A stretch of 64,000 nucleotides of DNA from Zobellia uliginosa (lineage in GTDB: Bacteria; Bacteroidota; Bacteroidia; Flavobacteriales; Flavobacteriaceae). Below are positions 45,300 to 55,050 of this stretch, piece after piece. Positions within the stretch are counted from its first letter, which is position 1. Each line of letters begins with the position of its first letter. A program made the translations under genes and the position numbers. The stretch spans positions 1 to 64,000 of the forward strand of contig NZ_JAHKPY010000002.1 in assembly GCF_018860745.1 (NCBI RefSeq), in the 5' to 3' direction. The notes under the pieces were generated by a model, which was not told where the DNA came from, searched no databases, and was given only the letters and a program-made list of their open reading frames with translations.

Positions 45300-46856
45300 A
45301 TGAAAATTTTTTCTGCAAAGCAAATTTATGAAGCCGACAAGGCAACCATAAAAAAGAACGGTATTTCTAGTGACCAGTTAATGGAAGGGGCTGCTGTACA
45401 GCTCTTCAATTGGCTGCATTTAAGAATTCAAGGAGCGCCTGTTAAAATTCATTTGTTTTGCGGTATAGGGAACAATGGTGGCGATGGGATTGCCCTGGCG
45501 CGCCATTTACAGGAACATGGTTATAATATAGCGGTATACGTTGTAAATTACAGTAAGAAGCGATCAGATGATTTCTTGCTAAATTTAGACCGATTAAAAG
45601 ATCGGAAAATATGGCCTGAATTTTTAGAAGAAAATTCCGTTTTACCAGAAATTGGAAGAGATGATATTATAGTTGATGCTATTTTTGGAATCGGTCTGAA
45701 CCGCGCTCCAGATGCATGGGTGGTTAATTTATTTGAGCATATTCAAAAGTCCCAAGCCTTTGTACTTTCTGTAGATATACCATCAGGATTGTTTACAGAC
45801 AAGGTTCCAAAAGATGAAAAAGCGGTGGTGAAAGCGAATCACACCTTAAGTTTTCAAGTGCCTAAATTGGTGTTTTTCTTGCCGGAAACCGGAATTTTTA
45901 CCGAACAATGGGAAGTTTTGGATATTGGTCTAGATCCGGAGTTTTTAACAACTACCGAAACGGAATATGAACTTATAGGTAAAAATGAAATGCTTCCTGT
46001 TTACATTCCTAGAGAGAAGTTCTCCCACAAGGGTACGCATGGGCATGGTTTAATTATAGGAGGAAGTTATGGAAAAATAGGAGCCGTACATTTGGCTTCA
46101 AAAGCCTGTCTACAATCGGGGAGCGGGCTGGTTACCGCGTATGTGCCCAAATGCGGATATGTACCATTGCAAACGAATTTTCCAGAAGCAATGGTTTTGA
46201 CCGATGCAGATGATAATCATGTTTCTAAAATCGAATTTAATATAGACCCAACGGTTATAGGTATTGGTGTGGGCTTGGGTAAAGATAAGAACACCGTAAA
46301 AGCATTGGACGGATTTTTGACCGAAAATAAAAAGCCCTTGGTTGTTGATGCCGATGCACTAAATATACTTTCTGAGAATAATGATTTGCTTGAAAAATTA
46401 CCCGCTCAAACCGTACTAACACCGCATCCAAAAGAATTGGAACGATTAATAGGTAGTTGGAAAGGAGATTTTGACAAGCTTGATAAGGCAAAAGCATTTT
46501 CAAAAAAATACGATTGTGTTTTAGTGATTAAAGGTTCGCATACCATAACTATTTATAATGATAAAGGATATGTAAACACCACAGGAAACCCTGGTATGGG
46601 AACAGGTGGTACGGGTGATGTATTGACTGGAATGATAACCGGATTGATAGCTCAGGGATACAATCCATTAAATGCAGCAGTTTTTGGAGTGTATTTGCAT
46701 GGTAGGGCAGGAGATATTGCAGTTGAAAAAACAGGGTATCAGGCTCTTACGGCAACTGATGTTGTAGCTAATATTGGTGCTGCTTTTATTGATTTGTTTA
46801 CACAACCTGAGAATAGACCGGAGGCAAATGAAAATGAAAGGCCACCAGAACAATAG
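45300..46856 (+). CDS. nnr: Bifunctional NAD(P)H-hydrate epimerase / ADP-dependent dehydratase
   Basis: Repairs hydrated NADH and NADPH. The N-terminal YjeF_N epimerase half (about 1-215) has GIGNNGGDGIALARHL near residue 55 and VDAIFGIGLNR; the C-terminal ribokinase-like dehydratase half (about 225-500) has GGSYGKIGA, LTPHPKELERL and the catalytic GNPGMGTGGTGDVLTG near residue 430. The length of 518 aa fits the fused form. It is a single gene, followed by a terminator. Confidence 0.96.
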   Translation: MKIFSAKQIYEADKATIKKNGISSDQLMEGAAVQLFNWLHLRIQGAPVKIHLFCGIGNNGGDGIALARHLQEHGYNIAVYVVNYSKKRSDDFLLNLDRLKDRKIWPEFLEENSVLPEIGRDDIIVDAIFGIGLNRAPDAWVVNLFEHIQKSQAFVLSVDIPSGLFTDKVPKDEKAVVKANHTLSFQVPKLVFFLPETGIFTEQWEVLDIGLDPEFLTTTETEYELIGKNEMLPVYIPREKFSHKGTHGHGLIIGGSYGKIGAVHLASKACLQSGSGLVTAYVPKCGYVPLQTNFPEAMVLTDADDNHVSKIEFNIDPTVIGIGVGLGKDKNTVKALDGFLTENKKPLVVDADALNILSENNDLLEKLPAQTVLTPHPKELERLIGSWKGDFDKLDKAKAFSKKYDCVLVIKGSHTITIYNDKGYVNTTGNPGMGTGGTGDVLTGMITGLIAQGYNPLNAAVFGVYLHGRAGDIAVEKTGYQALTATDVVANIGAAFIDLFTQPENRPEANENERPPEQ

Positions 46857-46881
46857 GTCTAAAATAAAGCTAAATAAATAT

Positions 46882-46913
46882 AAAAGCCTCAAGATTAAAA
46901 TCCTGAGGCTTTT
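46882..46913. terminator. Bidirectional terminator after nnr
   Basis: Stem AAAAGCCTCA/TGAGGCTTTT with an A/T-rich loop and flanks, between converging genes. Confidence 0.8.
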
Positions 46914-46938
46914 ATATTTTTGGTAGAATTATATAATG

Positions 46939-47340
46939 TTATTTAGCTTTCACACGTCTTTTGACCCATGCTGCTGCATTATCAAATTCAATAAAGAATT
47001 TCATAGGTTTTTTGTAGAACAATTTTTCAATTTTAAAGTTGTGCATATCTATCTCCTTAACGGAAACAATTGCTAAAGCCTTTAGGTTGTCCAGTTGTCT
47101 CAAATAGGTGTAAATAGTAGGGTCTACGGCGTAAGAATTCTTTCTTAAGCTGATATAGCCAAAGTTTCTATCCCTAAAGTGAATTTCTGAAATTCCTATG
47201 ATTTGGTAGACTCTTTCCAATGTAAGAGTTGCCCCCTCATCAAACAGCGAAACCATATAGTTTTCGTAAACCTGTATTTTTCCAACATCTAATTGATACT
47301 CCCTGACTATAATAGTCTTCTTCGGTCGTCTCACTTTCAT
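46939..47340 (-). CDS. Conserved hypothetical protein, possible STAS/SpoIIAA-like fold
   Basis: A 133-aa basic, soluble protein without signal peptide or membrane helix. The strand-helix pattern (GKIQVYENYMVSLFDEGATL, then YTYLRQLDNLKALAIVSV and FFIEFDNAAAWVKRR at the end) suggests a small alpha/beta fold of the STAS-like type. No enzyme motif is seen. It sits alone between nnr and clpC. Function unknown. Confidence 0.7.
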   Translation of the reverse strand: MKVRRPKKTIIVREYQLDVGKIQVYENYMVSLFDEGATLTLERVYQIIGISEIHFRDRNFGYISLRKNSYAVDPTIYTYLRQLDNLKALAIVSVKEIDMHNFKIEKLFYKKPMKFFIEFDNAAAWVKRRVKAK

Positions 47341-47491
47341 CTTAAATATATTATAATGTCCTGAGACGAATGTAGATGTATCGTAACCTATTGAGAAAAA
47401 TAATAGATTAAAAGCGTAAATATCGTTTATAGTGCTAATGCAAGAATATAAATGTGTTGAGTTTCTTACTTGTAAATTTTATCATAAGAAA

Positions 47492-47520
47492 AAAGGGAGT
47501 CAATTTAATTGACTCCCTTT
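47492..47520 (-). terminator. Terminator of clpC
   Basis: Stem AAAGGGAGTCAA/TTGACTCCCTTT with a 5-nt loop; in the reverse direction it is followed by a T run. It lies 22 bp after the clpC stop. Confidence 0.85.
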
Positions 47521-47542
47521 GCTAACATTTCCTACGTTAAGT

Positions 47543-50089
47543 TTATGAATTAGAAGATTTTTCTGCTTTTTTAATGTCTATTGTAAGTTCTTCTTTCTTT
47601 TCGTCCAGATCCATAAGAATAGTATCGCCCTCTTCAAGTTTAGAGTTTACGATTTCTTCGGCCAAGGCATCTTCAATATACTTTTGAATAGCCCTTTTTA
47701 AAGGTCTGGCACCATATTGCTTATCAAAACCTTTGTCTGCAATATAGTCTTTAGCTTTGTCCGTAAGACTTAGCTCATAACCAATATCCTTAATTCTAGC
47801 GAACAGTTTACGAAGTTCAATATCAATGATTTTGTGAATGTCTTCTCTTTCTAAAGCGTTGAAAACAATAACATCATCTATTCTATTTAAAAACTCGGGA
47901 GCAAACGCCTTTTTAAGTGCGCCTTCAATAACACTCTTTTGATGACTATCTTCTTGAGATTTCATTGCAGAGGTTCCAAAACCAATTCCTTGTCCAAAAT
48001 CTTTCAACTTACGGGCACCAATATTAGACGTCATAATGATAATAGAATTTCTAAAATCAATTTTTCTTCCTAGGCTATCCGTAAGGAATCCATCATCCAA
48101 GACCTGTAATAACATGTTAAAGACGTCTGGATGCGCTTTCTCAACTTCATCTAATAAGATAACAGAATAAGGCTTGCGTCTCACTTTTTCAGTTAGTTGA
48201 CCGCCTTCTTCGTAACCAACGTATCCCGGAGGTGCTCCTACTAATCTAGAAATAGCGAATTTTTCCATGTACTCACTCATGTCAATACGTATTAACGCAT
48301 CTTCAGAGTCAAAAAGCTCTTTGGCCAAAACTTTTGCCAATTGGGTTTTGCCAACACCGGTCTGACCTAAGAAAATAAACGAACCAATAGGCTTGTTCGG
48401 GTCTTTTAGTCCGGCACGGTTTCTTTGGATGGCCTTTGCAACCTTTGCAACTGCGTCATCTTGCCCTATTACATTAGACTTTATAAGGCTAGGTAATTCG
48501 GCTAATTTATTACTTTCTGTTTGTGCTATTCTGTTAACGGGAATACCGCTCATCATAGAAACCACATCAGCAACATTATCCTCGCTAACGATTTCTTTAT
48601 GAAGCTTACTGTCTTCTTCCCATTTCTCTTGGGCGGTTACCAAGTCTTTTTCAAGACGTTTTTCATCATCGCGTAATTTGGCAGCTTCTTCGTATTTCTG
48701 CTTTTTAACTACACTGTTCTTCAGTTCACGAACATCTTCTAGTTGTTTTTCAAGTTCTAGAATCTGTTTGGGAACATCCATATTTACAATATGAACACGA
48801 GAACCGGCCTCATCTAAGGCATCAATAGCTTTGTCCGGTAAGAAACGGTCCGTCATGTAACGGTTCGTTAACTTAACACATGCAATAATTGCCTCATCTG
48901 TATAGGTCACATTGTGGTGGTCTTCGTATTTTCCTTTAATGTTGTGAAGAATCTCAATAGTCTCATCAACTGTTGTAGGTTCTACAATAACCTTCTGGAA
49001 ACGTCTTTCTAAAGCACCGTCTTTTTCAATATACTGACGGTACTCATCTAGAGTTGTTGCACCAATACATTGAATCTCACCTCTTGCCAAGGCAGGTTTG
49101 AACATATTTGAAGCATCCAAGCTACCTGTTGCGCCACCGGCACCAACAATGGTATGGATTTCATCAATAAAAAGAATAACGTCATCATTCTTCTCAAGTT
49201 CGTTCATTACCGCTTTCATACGTTCTTCAAACTGACCACGATATTTTGTACCAGCAACTAAAGAAGCTAAGTCTAGCGTTACCACCCTTTTGTTATATAG
49301 GATACGAGAAACCTTTTTGTTTATGATACGTAGTGCCAGACCTTCGGCTATGGCACTTTTACCAACACCAGGTTCACCTATTAATAACGGATTGTTCTTC
49401 TTTCTTCTACTTAAAATTTGAGATACACGCTCAATCTCCTTTTCTCTACCAACTACAGGGTCTAGTTTGTTCTCCTCGGCCATAAGCGTCAGATCACGAC
49501 CAAAGTTGTCAAGTACTGGAGTTTTTGATTTTTTATTTCCTTTTTGCCCCGCAGCAGTACCAAAGCTACCTTCTTTACCCTCGGTATCGTCGTTATCACT
49601 TGGGAAAGATTCGGAAGTTGGTGCGTCTACAATATCATCATCACTTGTGATCATAAATTTAAATTGTTCCTTAACTCCATCATAATCTACTTTCAGTTTA
49701 TGAAGTAGTTTCGTAGTAGGGTCATTTTCGTTTCTCAAAATACATAATAGTAAATGTGCGGTATTGATCGATGAACTTTGGAAAAGCTTGGCTTCTAAAA
49801 ATGTTGTTTTTAGAGCGCGCTCTGCCTGTCTCGTCAAATGCAGGTTCTTTTTATCTTTTTGCAAAGTGTTCGGGTTTGGGTTGGAAGGGCTAAGAATCTC
49901 GACCTTTCTTCTAAGATGATCTAAATCGACCTCCATAGCGTCAAGAATACTAATTGCTTTGCCGTTACCATCTCGTAAAAGCCCCAACATTAGATGCTCG
50001 GTACCAATGAAATCATGGCCTAACCGTAGCGCCTCTTCTTTACTATAAGCAATTACGTCTTTTACTCTCGGTGAAAAATTATCATCCAT
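47543..50089 (-). CDS. clpC: Clp protease ATP-binding subunit ClpC
   Basis: Class I HSP100 unfoldase that feeds proteins to ClpP. Two N-terminal Clp_N repeats (about 1-145), first AAA+ with Walker A GEPGVGKSAIAEG near residue 240, a UVR-type middle segment (KKQKYEEAAKLRDDEKRLEK near residue 457) that marks ClpC and not ClpA/B, second AAA+ with GQTGVGKTQLAK near residue 575, and the C-terminal D2-small domain. Length is 848 aa, normal. No regulators of the McsA/CtsR kind are nearby. Confidence 0.97.
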   Translation of the reverse strand: MDDNFSPRVKDVIAYSKEEALRLGHDFIGTEHLMLGLLRDGNGKAISILDAMEVDLDHLRRKVEILSPSNPNPNTLQKDKKNLHLTRQAERALKTTFLEAKLFQSSSINTAHLLLCILRNENDPTTKLLHKLKVDYDGVKEQFKFMITSDDDIVDAPTSESFPSDNDDTEGKEGSFGTAAGQKGNKKSKTPVLDNFGRDLTLMAEENKLDPVVGREKEIERVSQILSRRKKNNPLLIGEPGVGKSAIAEGLALRIINKKVSRILYNKRVVTLDLASLVAGTKYRGQFEERMKAVMNELEKNDDVILFIDEIHTIVGAGGATGSLDASNMFKPALARGEIQCIGATTLDEYRQYIEKDGALERRFQKVIVEPTTVDETIEILHNIKGKYEDHHNVTYTDEAIIACVKLTNRYMTDRFLPDKAIDALDEAGSRVHIVNMDVPKQILELEKQLEDVRELKNSVVKKQKYEEAAKLRDDEKRLEKDLVTAQEKWEEDSKLHKEIVSEDNVADVVSMMSGIPVNRIAQTESNKLAELPSLIKSNVIGQDDAVAKVAKAIQRNRAGLKDPNKPIGSFIFLGQTGVGKTQLAKVLAKELFDSEDALIRIDMSEYMEKFAISRLVGAPPGYVGYEEGGQLTEKVRRKPYSVILLDEVEKAHPDVFNMLLQVLDDGFLTDSLGRKIDFRNSIIIMTSNIGARKLKDFGQGIGFGTSAMKSQEDSHQKSVIEGALKKAFAPEFLNRIDDVIVFNALEREDIHKIIDIELRKLFARIKDIGYELSLTDKAKDYIADKGFDKQYGARPLKRAIQKYIEDALAEEIVNSKLEEGDTILMDLDEKKEELTIDIKKAEKSSNS

Positions 50090-50345
50090 AAATTTATCCT
50101 TTCATCTATAAAATTAGTAAAACTATACCAATCTAACGCAAATAGTGTACCTAATATTAGATAAAGTTGGCCTAAATAATGAAAAAGGAATAGGGTTAAA
50201 AGGTAACTGGCAATTGAAGCGGTATCTTTTAGTATTGAAAAAGTGTTGATAAATTGTTTAATAAAGAAGTGTGTATGTGCTATAAAGGCTATCATTTTGC
50301 GTATATTGGCATGTTTTTTAACTAAAATAATTCTAGGATTTAAAA

Positions 50346-52886
50346 ATGGCAGAAGGAGAAAAATTGATTCCGATTAATATCGAAGAGGAAATGAAATCTG
50401 CTTACATCGACTATTCGATGTCAGTCATTGTGTCACGTGCTTTACCTGATGTCAGGGACGGTTTAAAACCGGTTCACAGAAGAGTACTGTACGGTATGTA
50501 TGAGCTAGGGGTTCGTTCCACCAGCTCTCATAAGAAATCTGCGCGTATTGTTGGTGAGGTTCTAGGTAAGTACCACCCTCATGGTGATACGTCCGTATAT
50601 GATTCTATGGTACGTATGGCGCAAGAGTGGAGTTTGCGATACATGCTGGTAGATGGGCAAGGTAACTTCGGGTCTGTTGACGGCGATAGCCCAGCGGCTA
50701 TGCGTTATACCGAGGCCAGAATGCGAAAGATTGCTGATGACATGTTGGCGGATATAGATAAGGACACTGTGGATCATCAATTAAACTTTGATGATTCCTT
50801 GCAAGAACCAACGGTTCTTCCTACTCGTGTTCCTAATTTGTTGGTAAACGGCGCTTCGGGTATTGCAGTAGGTATGGCAACGAATATGCCACCACATAAC
50901 TTAACAGAAGTTGTTAACGGTACTATTGCCTACATTGAAAACAATGAAATTGAGATCGATGAGATCATGACTCATATTAAGGCTCCAGATTTTCCTACTG
51001 GAGGTACCATTTACGGCTATGACGGCGTCAAAGAAGCTTTTCATACCGGAAGAGGTAGAGTGAAAATAAGAGCAAAGGCTGTTATTGAAGAGGTTCAAGG
51101 TAGGGAGTGTATTATTGTTACAGAGATACCTTACCAAGTGAATAAGGCAGACATGATCAAGAAAACTGCCGATCTTGTTAATGAGAAGAAAATAGAAGGT
51201 ATATCTACTATTCGCGATGAATCGGATAGAAATGGTATGCGCATCGTTTATATTTTGAAACGAGATGCTATTCCTAATATCGTTCTTAATACCTTATATA
51301 AGTATACAGCATTACAAAACTCTTTTAGTGTTAATAACATTGCGTTGGTTAATGGCCGTCCTAGGTTATTGAACGTAAAAGAGATGATCCACTATTTTGT
51401 GGAGCATCGTCATGAGGTTGTTGTTAGACGAACAGAGTTTGAACTTAAGAAAGCAGAAGCTCGCGCACATATTTTAGAAGGTTTAATTATTGCATCTGAT
51501 AACATAGATGAGGTAATTGCTATCATTAGAGCATCTTCTAATGCAGATGAAGCTCGTGAGAACTTAATGGAGCGTTTTAAGCTTACAGAGATTCAAGCGA
51601 AAGCCATAGTAGAAATGAGGCTCCGTCAGTTAACTGGTCTGGAGCAAGATAAACTACGTGCAGAATATGATGAAATTCTTTTAACTATTGCAGACCTTAA
51701 GGATATCTTGGCTAGAAAAGAGCGAAGAATGGACATCATTAAGGAAGAACTGGAGGAAATCAGAGAGAAATATGGTGATGAGCGCCGTTCTGAAATTAAC
51801 TATGCTGGAGGAGATTTAAGTATTGAAGATATGATTCCGGATGAGCAAGTGGTTATTACCATTTCGCATGCGGGATATATCAAAAGAACACCGGTTTCAG
51901 AATATAAAACCCAAAATAGAGGGGGTGTAGGTCAAAAAGCATCGTCCACTAGAAATGAAGATTTCTTAGAATATCTTTTTGTGGGAACCAACCACCAGTA
52001 TATGTTGTTCTTTACTCAAAAAGGAAAATGTTTCTGGATGCGTGTCTATGAAATACCGGAAGGAAGTAGAACTTCTAAAGGTAGGGCTATCCAAAACCTT
52101 ATAAATATTGAACAGGATGATAACGTTAAGGCGTTTATATGTACTCAGGATCTTAAGGATGAGGAATACGTAAACAGTCATTATGTAATCATGGCCACCA
52201 AAAAAGGTGTAGTTAAAAAAACAAGTCTGGAGCAATATTCTCGTCCAAGACAGAACGGTATCAACGCTATAGGTGTTCGTGAAGGTGATGAATTGCTAGA
52301 AGCAAAACTAACTACGGGTGCAAGTCAGATATTCTTAGGACTAAAATCTGGTAAAGCCATACGTTTTGAAGAAAGTAAGACCAGACCAATGGGTAGAAAT
52401 GCTTCCGGTGTACGTGGTATCACTTTAGCAAGTGATGATGATGAGGTAATAGGTATGGTGTCCGTACATGATATGGAAGAAAATCTTCTTGTTGTTTCTG
52501 AAAATGGGTATGGTAAACGATCTAATATCGATGATTACCGCATTACGAATAGAGGAGGAAAGGGAGTTAAAACTATTTCTATAACTGAAAAAACAGGAGG
52601 ACTTGTTGCCTTAAAAAATGTTTCTGATTCAGATGATTTAATGATAATCAATAAGTCTGGTATTGCAATTCGTATGAGTGTAGAAGATCTTCGTGTTATG
52701 GGAAGAGCTACACAAGGGGTGCGTCTTATCAATTTGAAAGGGAATGACTCCATTGCTGCAGTAGCTAAGGTTATGAAAGATGAAGACGAGTTAGATGATG
52801 CCGATGTCCTAGATATAGACGTGAAGGCAGAAGAAGATGGCACGGCTCTTGATAATGAAGCTCTAGAAGGAACAGAAGAAGAATAA
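50346..52886 (+). CDS. gyrA: DNA gyrase subunit A
   Basis: Type II topoisomerase subunit that breaks and rejoins DNA to introduce negative supercoils. The N-terminal [24 protein letters not shown] and the active-site tyrosine in [10 protein letters not shown] (near residue 121) are present; six-bladed C-terminal repeats follow. The GyrA box reads QNRGGVG where the usual form is Q(R/K)RGG(R/K)G. The tail is very acidic. The length of 846 aa is typical, and the start ATG at 50346 ([12 protein letters not shown]) fits. Confidence 0.97.
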   Translation: MAEGEKLIPINIEEEMKSAYIDYSMSVIVSRALPDVRDGLKPVHRRVLYGMYELGVRSTSSHKKSARIVGEVLGKYHPHGDTSVYDSMVRMAQEWSLRYMLVDGQGNFGSVDGDSPAAMRYTEARMRKIADDMLADIDKDTVDHQLNFDDSLQEPTVLPTRVPNLLVNGASGIAVGMATNMPPHNLTEVVNGTIAYIENNEIEIDEIMTHIKAPDFPTGGTIYGYDGVKEAFHTGRGRVKIRAKAVIEEVQGRECIIVTEIPYQVNKADMIKKTADLVNEKKIEGISTIRDESDRNGMRIVYILKRDAIPNIVLNTLYKYTALQNSFSVNNIALVNGRPRLLNVKEMIHYFVEHRHEVVVRRTEFELKKAEARAHILEGLIIASDNIDEVIAIIRASSNADEARENLMERFKLTEIQAKAIVEMRLRQLTGLEQDKLRAEYDEILLTIADLKDILARKERRMDIIKEELEEIREKYGDERRSEINYAGGDLSIEDMIPDEQVVITISHAGYIKRTPVSEYKTQNRGGVGQKASSTRNEDFLEYLFVGTNHQYMLFFTQKGKCFWMRVYEIPEGSRTSKGRAIQNLINIEQDDNVKAFICTQDLKDEEYVNSHYVIMATKKGVVKKTSLEQYSRPRQNGINAIGVREGDELLEAKLTTGASQIFLGLKSGKAIRFEESKTRPMGRNASGVRGITLASDDDEVIGMVSVHDMEENLLVVSENGYGKRSNIDDYRITNRGGKGVKTISITEKTGGLVALKNVSDSDDLMIINKSGIAIRMSVEDLRVMGRATQGVRLINLKGNDSIAAVAKVMKDEDELDDADVLDIDVKAEEDGTALDNEALEGTEEE

Positions 52887-52929
52887 ATTTGAACCATAAT
52901 TATAACGCTAATATTTAATTAATTTGAAA

Positions 52930-54192
52930 ATGAAACGTAGATTTTTAATAGTTGCGAGCCTTTGCTTTTGCATGGTAGGATTCGCACAGAAGAACGAGAT
53001 AAAAGCAGCCGAGAAGGCTATGAAAGCTGGAGATGCAGCATCGGCAAGCAGTGCACTAGAGGCAGTTTCAGGTTCTATTTCAGGAGCTGACCCAAAATTA
53101 CAGGCACAATATTACTTTGTAAGTGGTAAGGCGTATGCAGATTTGGCAAAAAAAGGTGATGGAACAGCTTTTAAAAAAGCAGCTGATGCTTTTCAAAAAG
53201 TAATTTCAGTTGAAGAAGCAAGTGGAAAGAAGAAGTATACCGCTGAAACGCAACAGCACATGTCTGCTTTGAGTGCCGATTTGGTAAACTCTGCTGTAGA
53301 GGACAACGGAAACAAAAAATTTAAAGAAGCTGCTGAAAAGTTGTATACTAGCTATAAAATTAGCCCAAAAGATACATCTTATCTTTACTATGCTGCGAGT
53401 AGTGCAGTAAATGGTGGTCATTACGAAGAAGCATTGACATACTACAACGAACTTCAGGAAATAGGATATGATGGTAGTGGTGTTGTTTACAAGGCTACGA
53501 ACGTAGAAACCGGTCAAGAAGAAGAGATGGACAAAACTCAAAGAGATTTGATGGTAAAGTCCGGGACTTACAAAGATCCTAAAGATGAGAAATCTCCTTC
53601 TAAAACAGCTGAAATCGTAAAAAACACAGCTTTGATCTATACTCAATTAGGTCAAGACGATAAAGCTTTAGAAGCTTATAAGGCAGCAAGAGCTAACGAT
53701 CCAAAAGATGTTAATTTAATCTTGAACGAAGCCAATTTGTATTACAAAATGGGCGATAAGGAAAAATTCAAGGAGTTAATGGCCGAGGCAGCATCTGTTG
53801 CGCCGGATAATCCAGATTTACATTATAATATCGGTGTAATCAATATGGAGCAAGGTAACTTGGAAGAAGCCAGAGCTTCATACAAAAAAGCTTTGGAAAT
53901 CAATCCTGGGTACACTAACGCACAATTAAACCTTTCTACAACTTACGTAAACGAAGGTAACGGTCTTATTGACGAGATGAACTCTTTGGGTAACTCTAAG
54001 AAAGACATTGCTCGTTACGATGAGTTAAAAGAAAAGAAAGATGGCCTTTTCAAAGAAGGGGCAACTGTATTGGAGGATGCATTAAAATTGAATCCTGATA
54101 ATCAAGGTATCTTAACTCAATTAAAGAATATCTATGGCGCAATGGGCGACAATGATAATTTCATGAGAGTTAAAAAGCTGTTAGGCGAATAA
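52930..54192 (+). CDS. Exported tetratricopeptide repeat protein
   Basis: A 420-aa protein with a signal peptide (MKRRFLIVASLCFCMVGFAQ) and several TPR units, clearest at ALIYTQLGQDDKALEAYKAA and PDLHYNIGVINMEQGNLEEARA (residues about 235-330). It is likely periplasmic and works through protein-protein contacts; a partner cannot be named. ATG 52930 is preferred to TTG 52924. It starts 43 bp after gyrA, so it may share its transcript. Confidence 0.88.
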   Translation: MKRRFLIVASLCFCMVGFAQKNEIKAAEKAMKAGDAASASSALEAVSGSISGADPKLQAQYYFVSGKAYADLAKKGDGTAFKKAADAFQKVISVEEASGKKKYTAETQQHMSALSADLVNSAVEDNGNKKFKEAAEKLYTSYKISPKDTSYLYYAASSAVNGGHYEEALTYYNELQEIGYDGSGVVYKATNVETGQEEEMDKTQRDLMVKSGTYKDPKDEKSPSKTAEIVKNTALIYTQLGQDDKALEAYKAARANDPKDVNLILNEANLYYKMGDKEKFKELMAEAASVAPDNPDLHYNIGVINMEQGNLEEARASYKKALEINPGYTNAQLNLSTTYVNEGNGLIDEMNSLGNSKKDIARYDELKEKKDGLFKEGATVLEDALKLNPDNQGILTQLKNIYGAMGDNDNFMRVKKLLGE

Positions 54193-54214
54193 TAAGCCAA
54201 TAACATTAATATAT

Positions 54215-54247
54215 AAAAATCCCCTAGGAATTTCCTAGGGGATTTTT
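54215..54247. terminator. Bidirectional terminator after the TPR gene
   Basis: Near-perfect 15-bp stem AAAAATCCCCTAGGA/TCCTAGGGGATTTTT with a short loop, between two converging genes. Confidence 0.9.
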
Positions 54248-54273
54248 ATTTGCTTTAATTTCGAAAAATAGAA

Positions 54274-55026
54274 TTAGGCAATTTGTTTAATGACCCTAAG
54301 TTTATGGGTATAACTGCCGGTTTCGTTATTAAAAATTCCGGTATGATCAATTCGATCAATGCGAACCTTTCCATCTACATGAATAATGTAATTATTTTCC
54401 ATGATAATACCAACATGGTATATTTCACCCTCATTATTGTCAAAAAAAGCTAAGTCTCCTGCTTCTGTTTCCTCAATAAAACTTAAAGCATGACCTTGCG
54501 TAGACTGTTCAGCTGCTTTTCTTAATAAACGATAGCCGTTGATTTTATAGACCATTTGGGTGAAGCCTGCAGCATCAATACCAAAAGGGGTCTTGCCTCC
54601 CCATAAGTAGGGGGCGTTTAGATATAGCAATGCGGTCTGTATAAGTTGTGTCTTGTCTTTTTTGTGACCATTACATTTACCATCAAAAGAATGTGAAAGT
54701 ACGTCACAGTTACTTGTGGACGACCCTAATATTACGGGTAAGAGCACGGAATTTTCCGTTTCAACAAAAGAGATAAGATCGGAAGTGTACCCTACTTTGT
54801 CCGAAGATTCTATATCATTATAGGTTTCCTCTGATATAAGAATCATCTGGTGGTTGTTTACCCACCCTTCAAATTTATCAAAAGCAACGCGAATTCGGCT
54901 CCAGGCCTTTCTGCGTTCCAAGACTTTAAAGTGTTCGCCGTATACCAATTGTGAAACCATTTCTGATGTTTCATCGGCATATACACGAACGGATACTATA
55001 CTCAGAGGACAAATTCCGTATTGCAT
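54274..55026 (-). CDS. NlpC/P60 (C40)-like protein with SH3 domains, catalytic cysteine missing
   Basis: A 250-aa protein with SH3b-like segments at about 1-60 and 65-100 and an NlpC/P60 domain from about 125 to 250. In this domain the usual DCSGF motif, whose cysteine is the nucleophile, reads DAAGF (A152, A153), while the histidine motif is kept (EIYHVGI, H204) and a second histidine follows (YIIHVDG). It therefore looks like a catalytically inactive cell-wall binding protein, or a pseudo-enzyme. No signal peptide is evident. It ends 25 bp before the thiolase gene and may follow it in one transcript. Confidence 0.85.
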   Translation of the reverse strand: MQYGICPLSIVSVRVYADETSEMVSQLVYGEHFKVLERRKAWSRIRVAFDKFEGWVNNHQMILISEETYNDIESSDKVGYTSDLISFVETENSVLLPVILGSSTSNCDVLSHSFDGKCNGHKKDKTQLIQTALLYLNAPYLWGGKTPFGIDAAGFTQMVYKINGYRLLRKAAEQSTQGHALSFIEETEAGDLAFFDNNEGEIYHVGIIMENNYIIHVDGKVRIDRIDHTGIFNNETGSYTHKLRVIKQIA

Positions 55027-55050
55027 AAGTTTGGTTGAGTGAAGGTCCTG

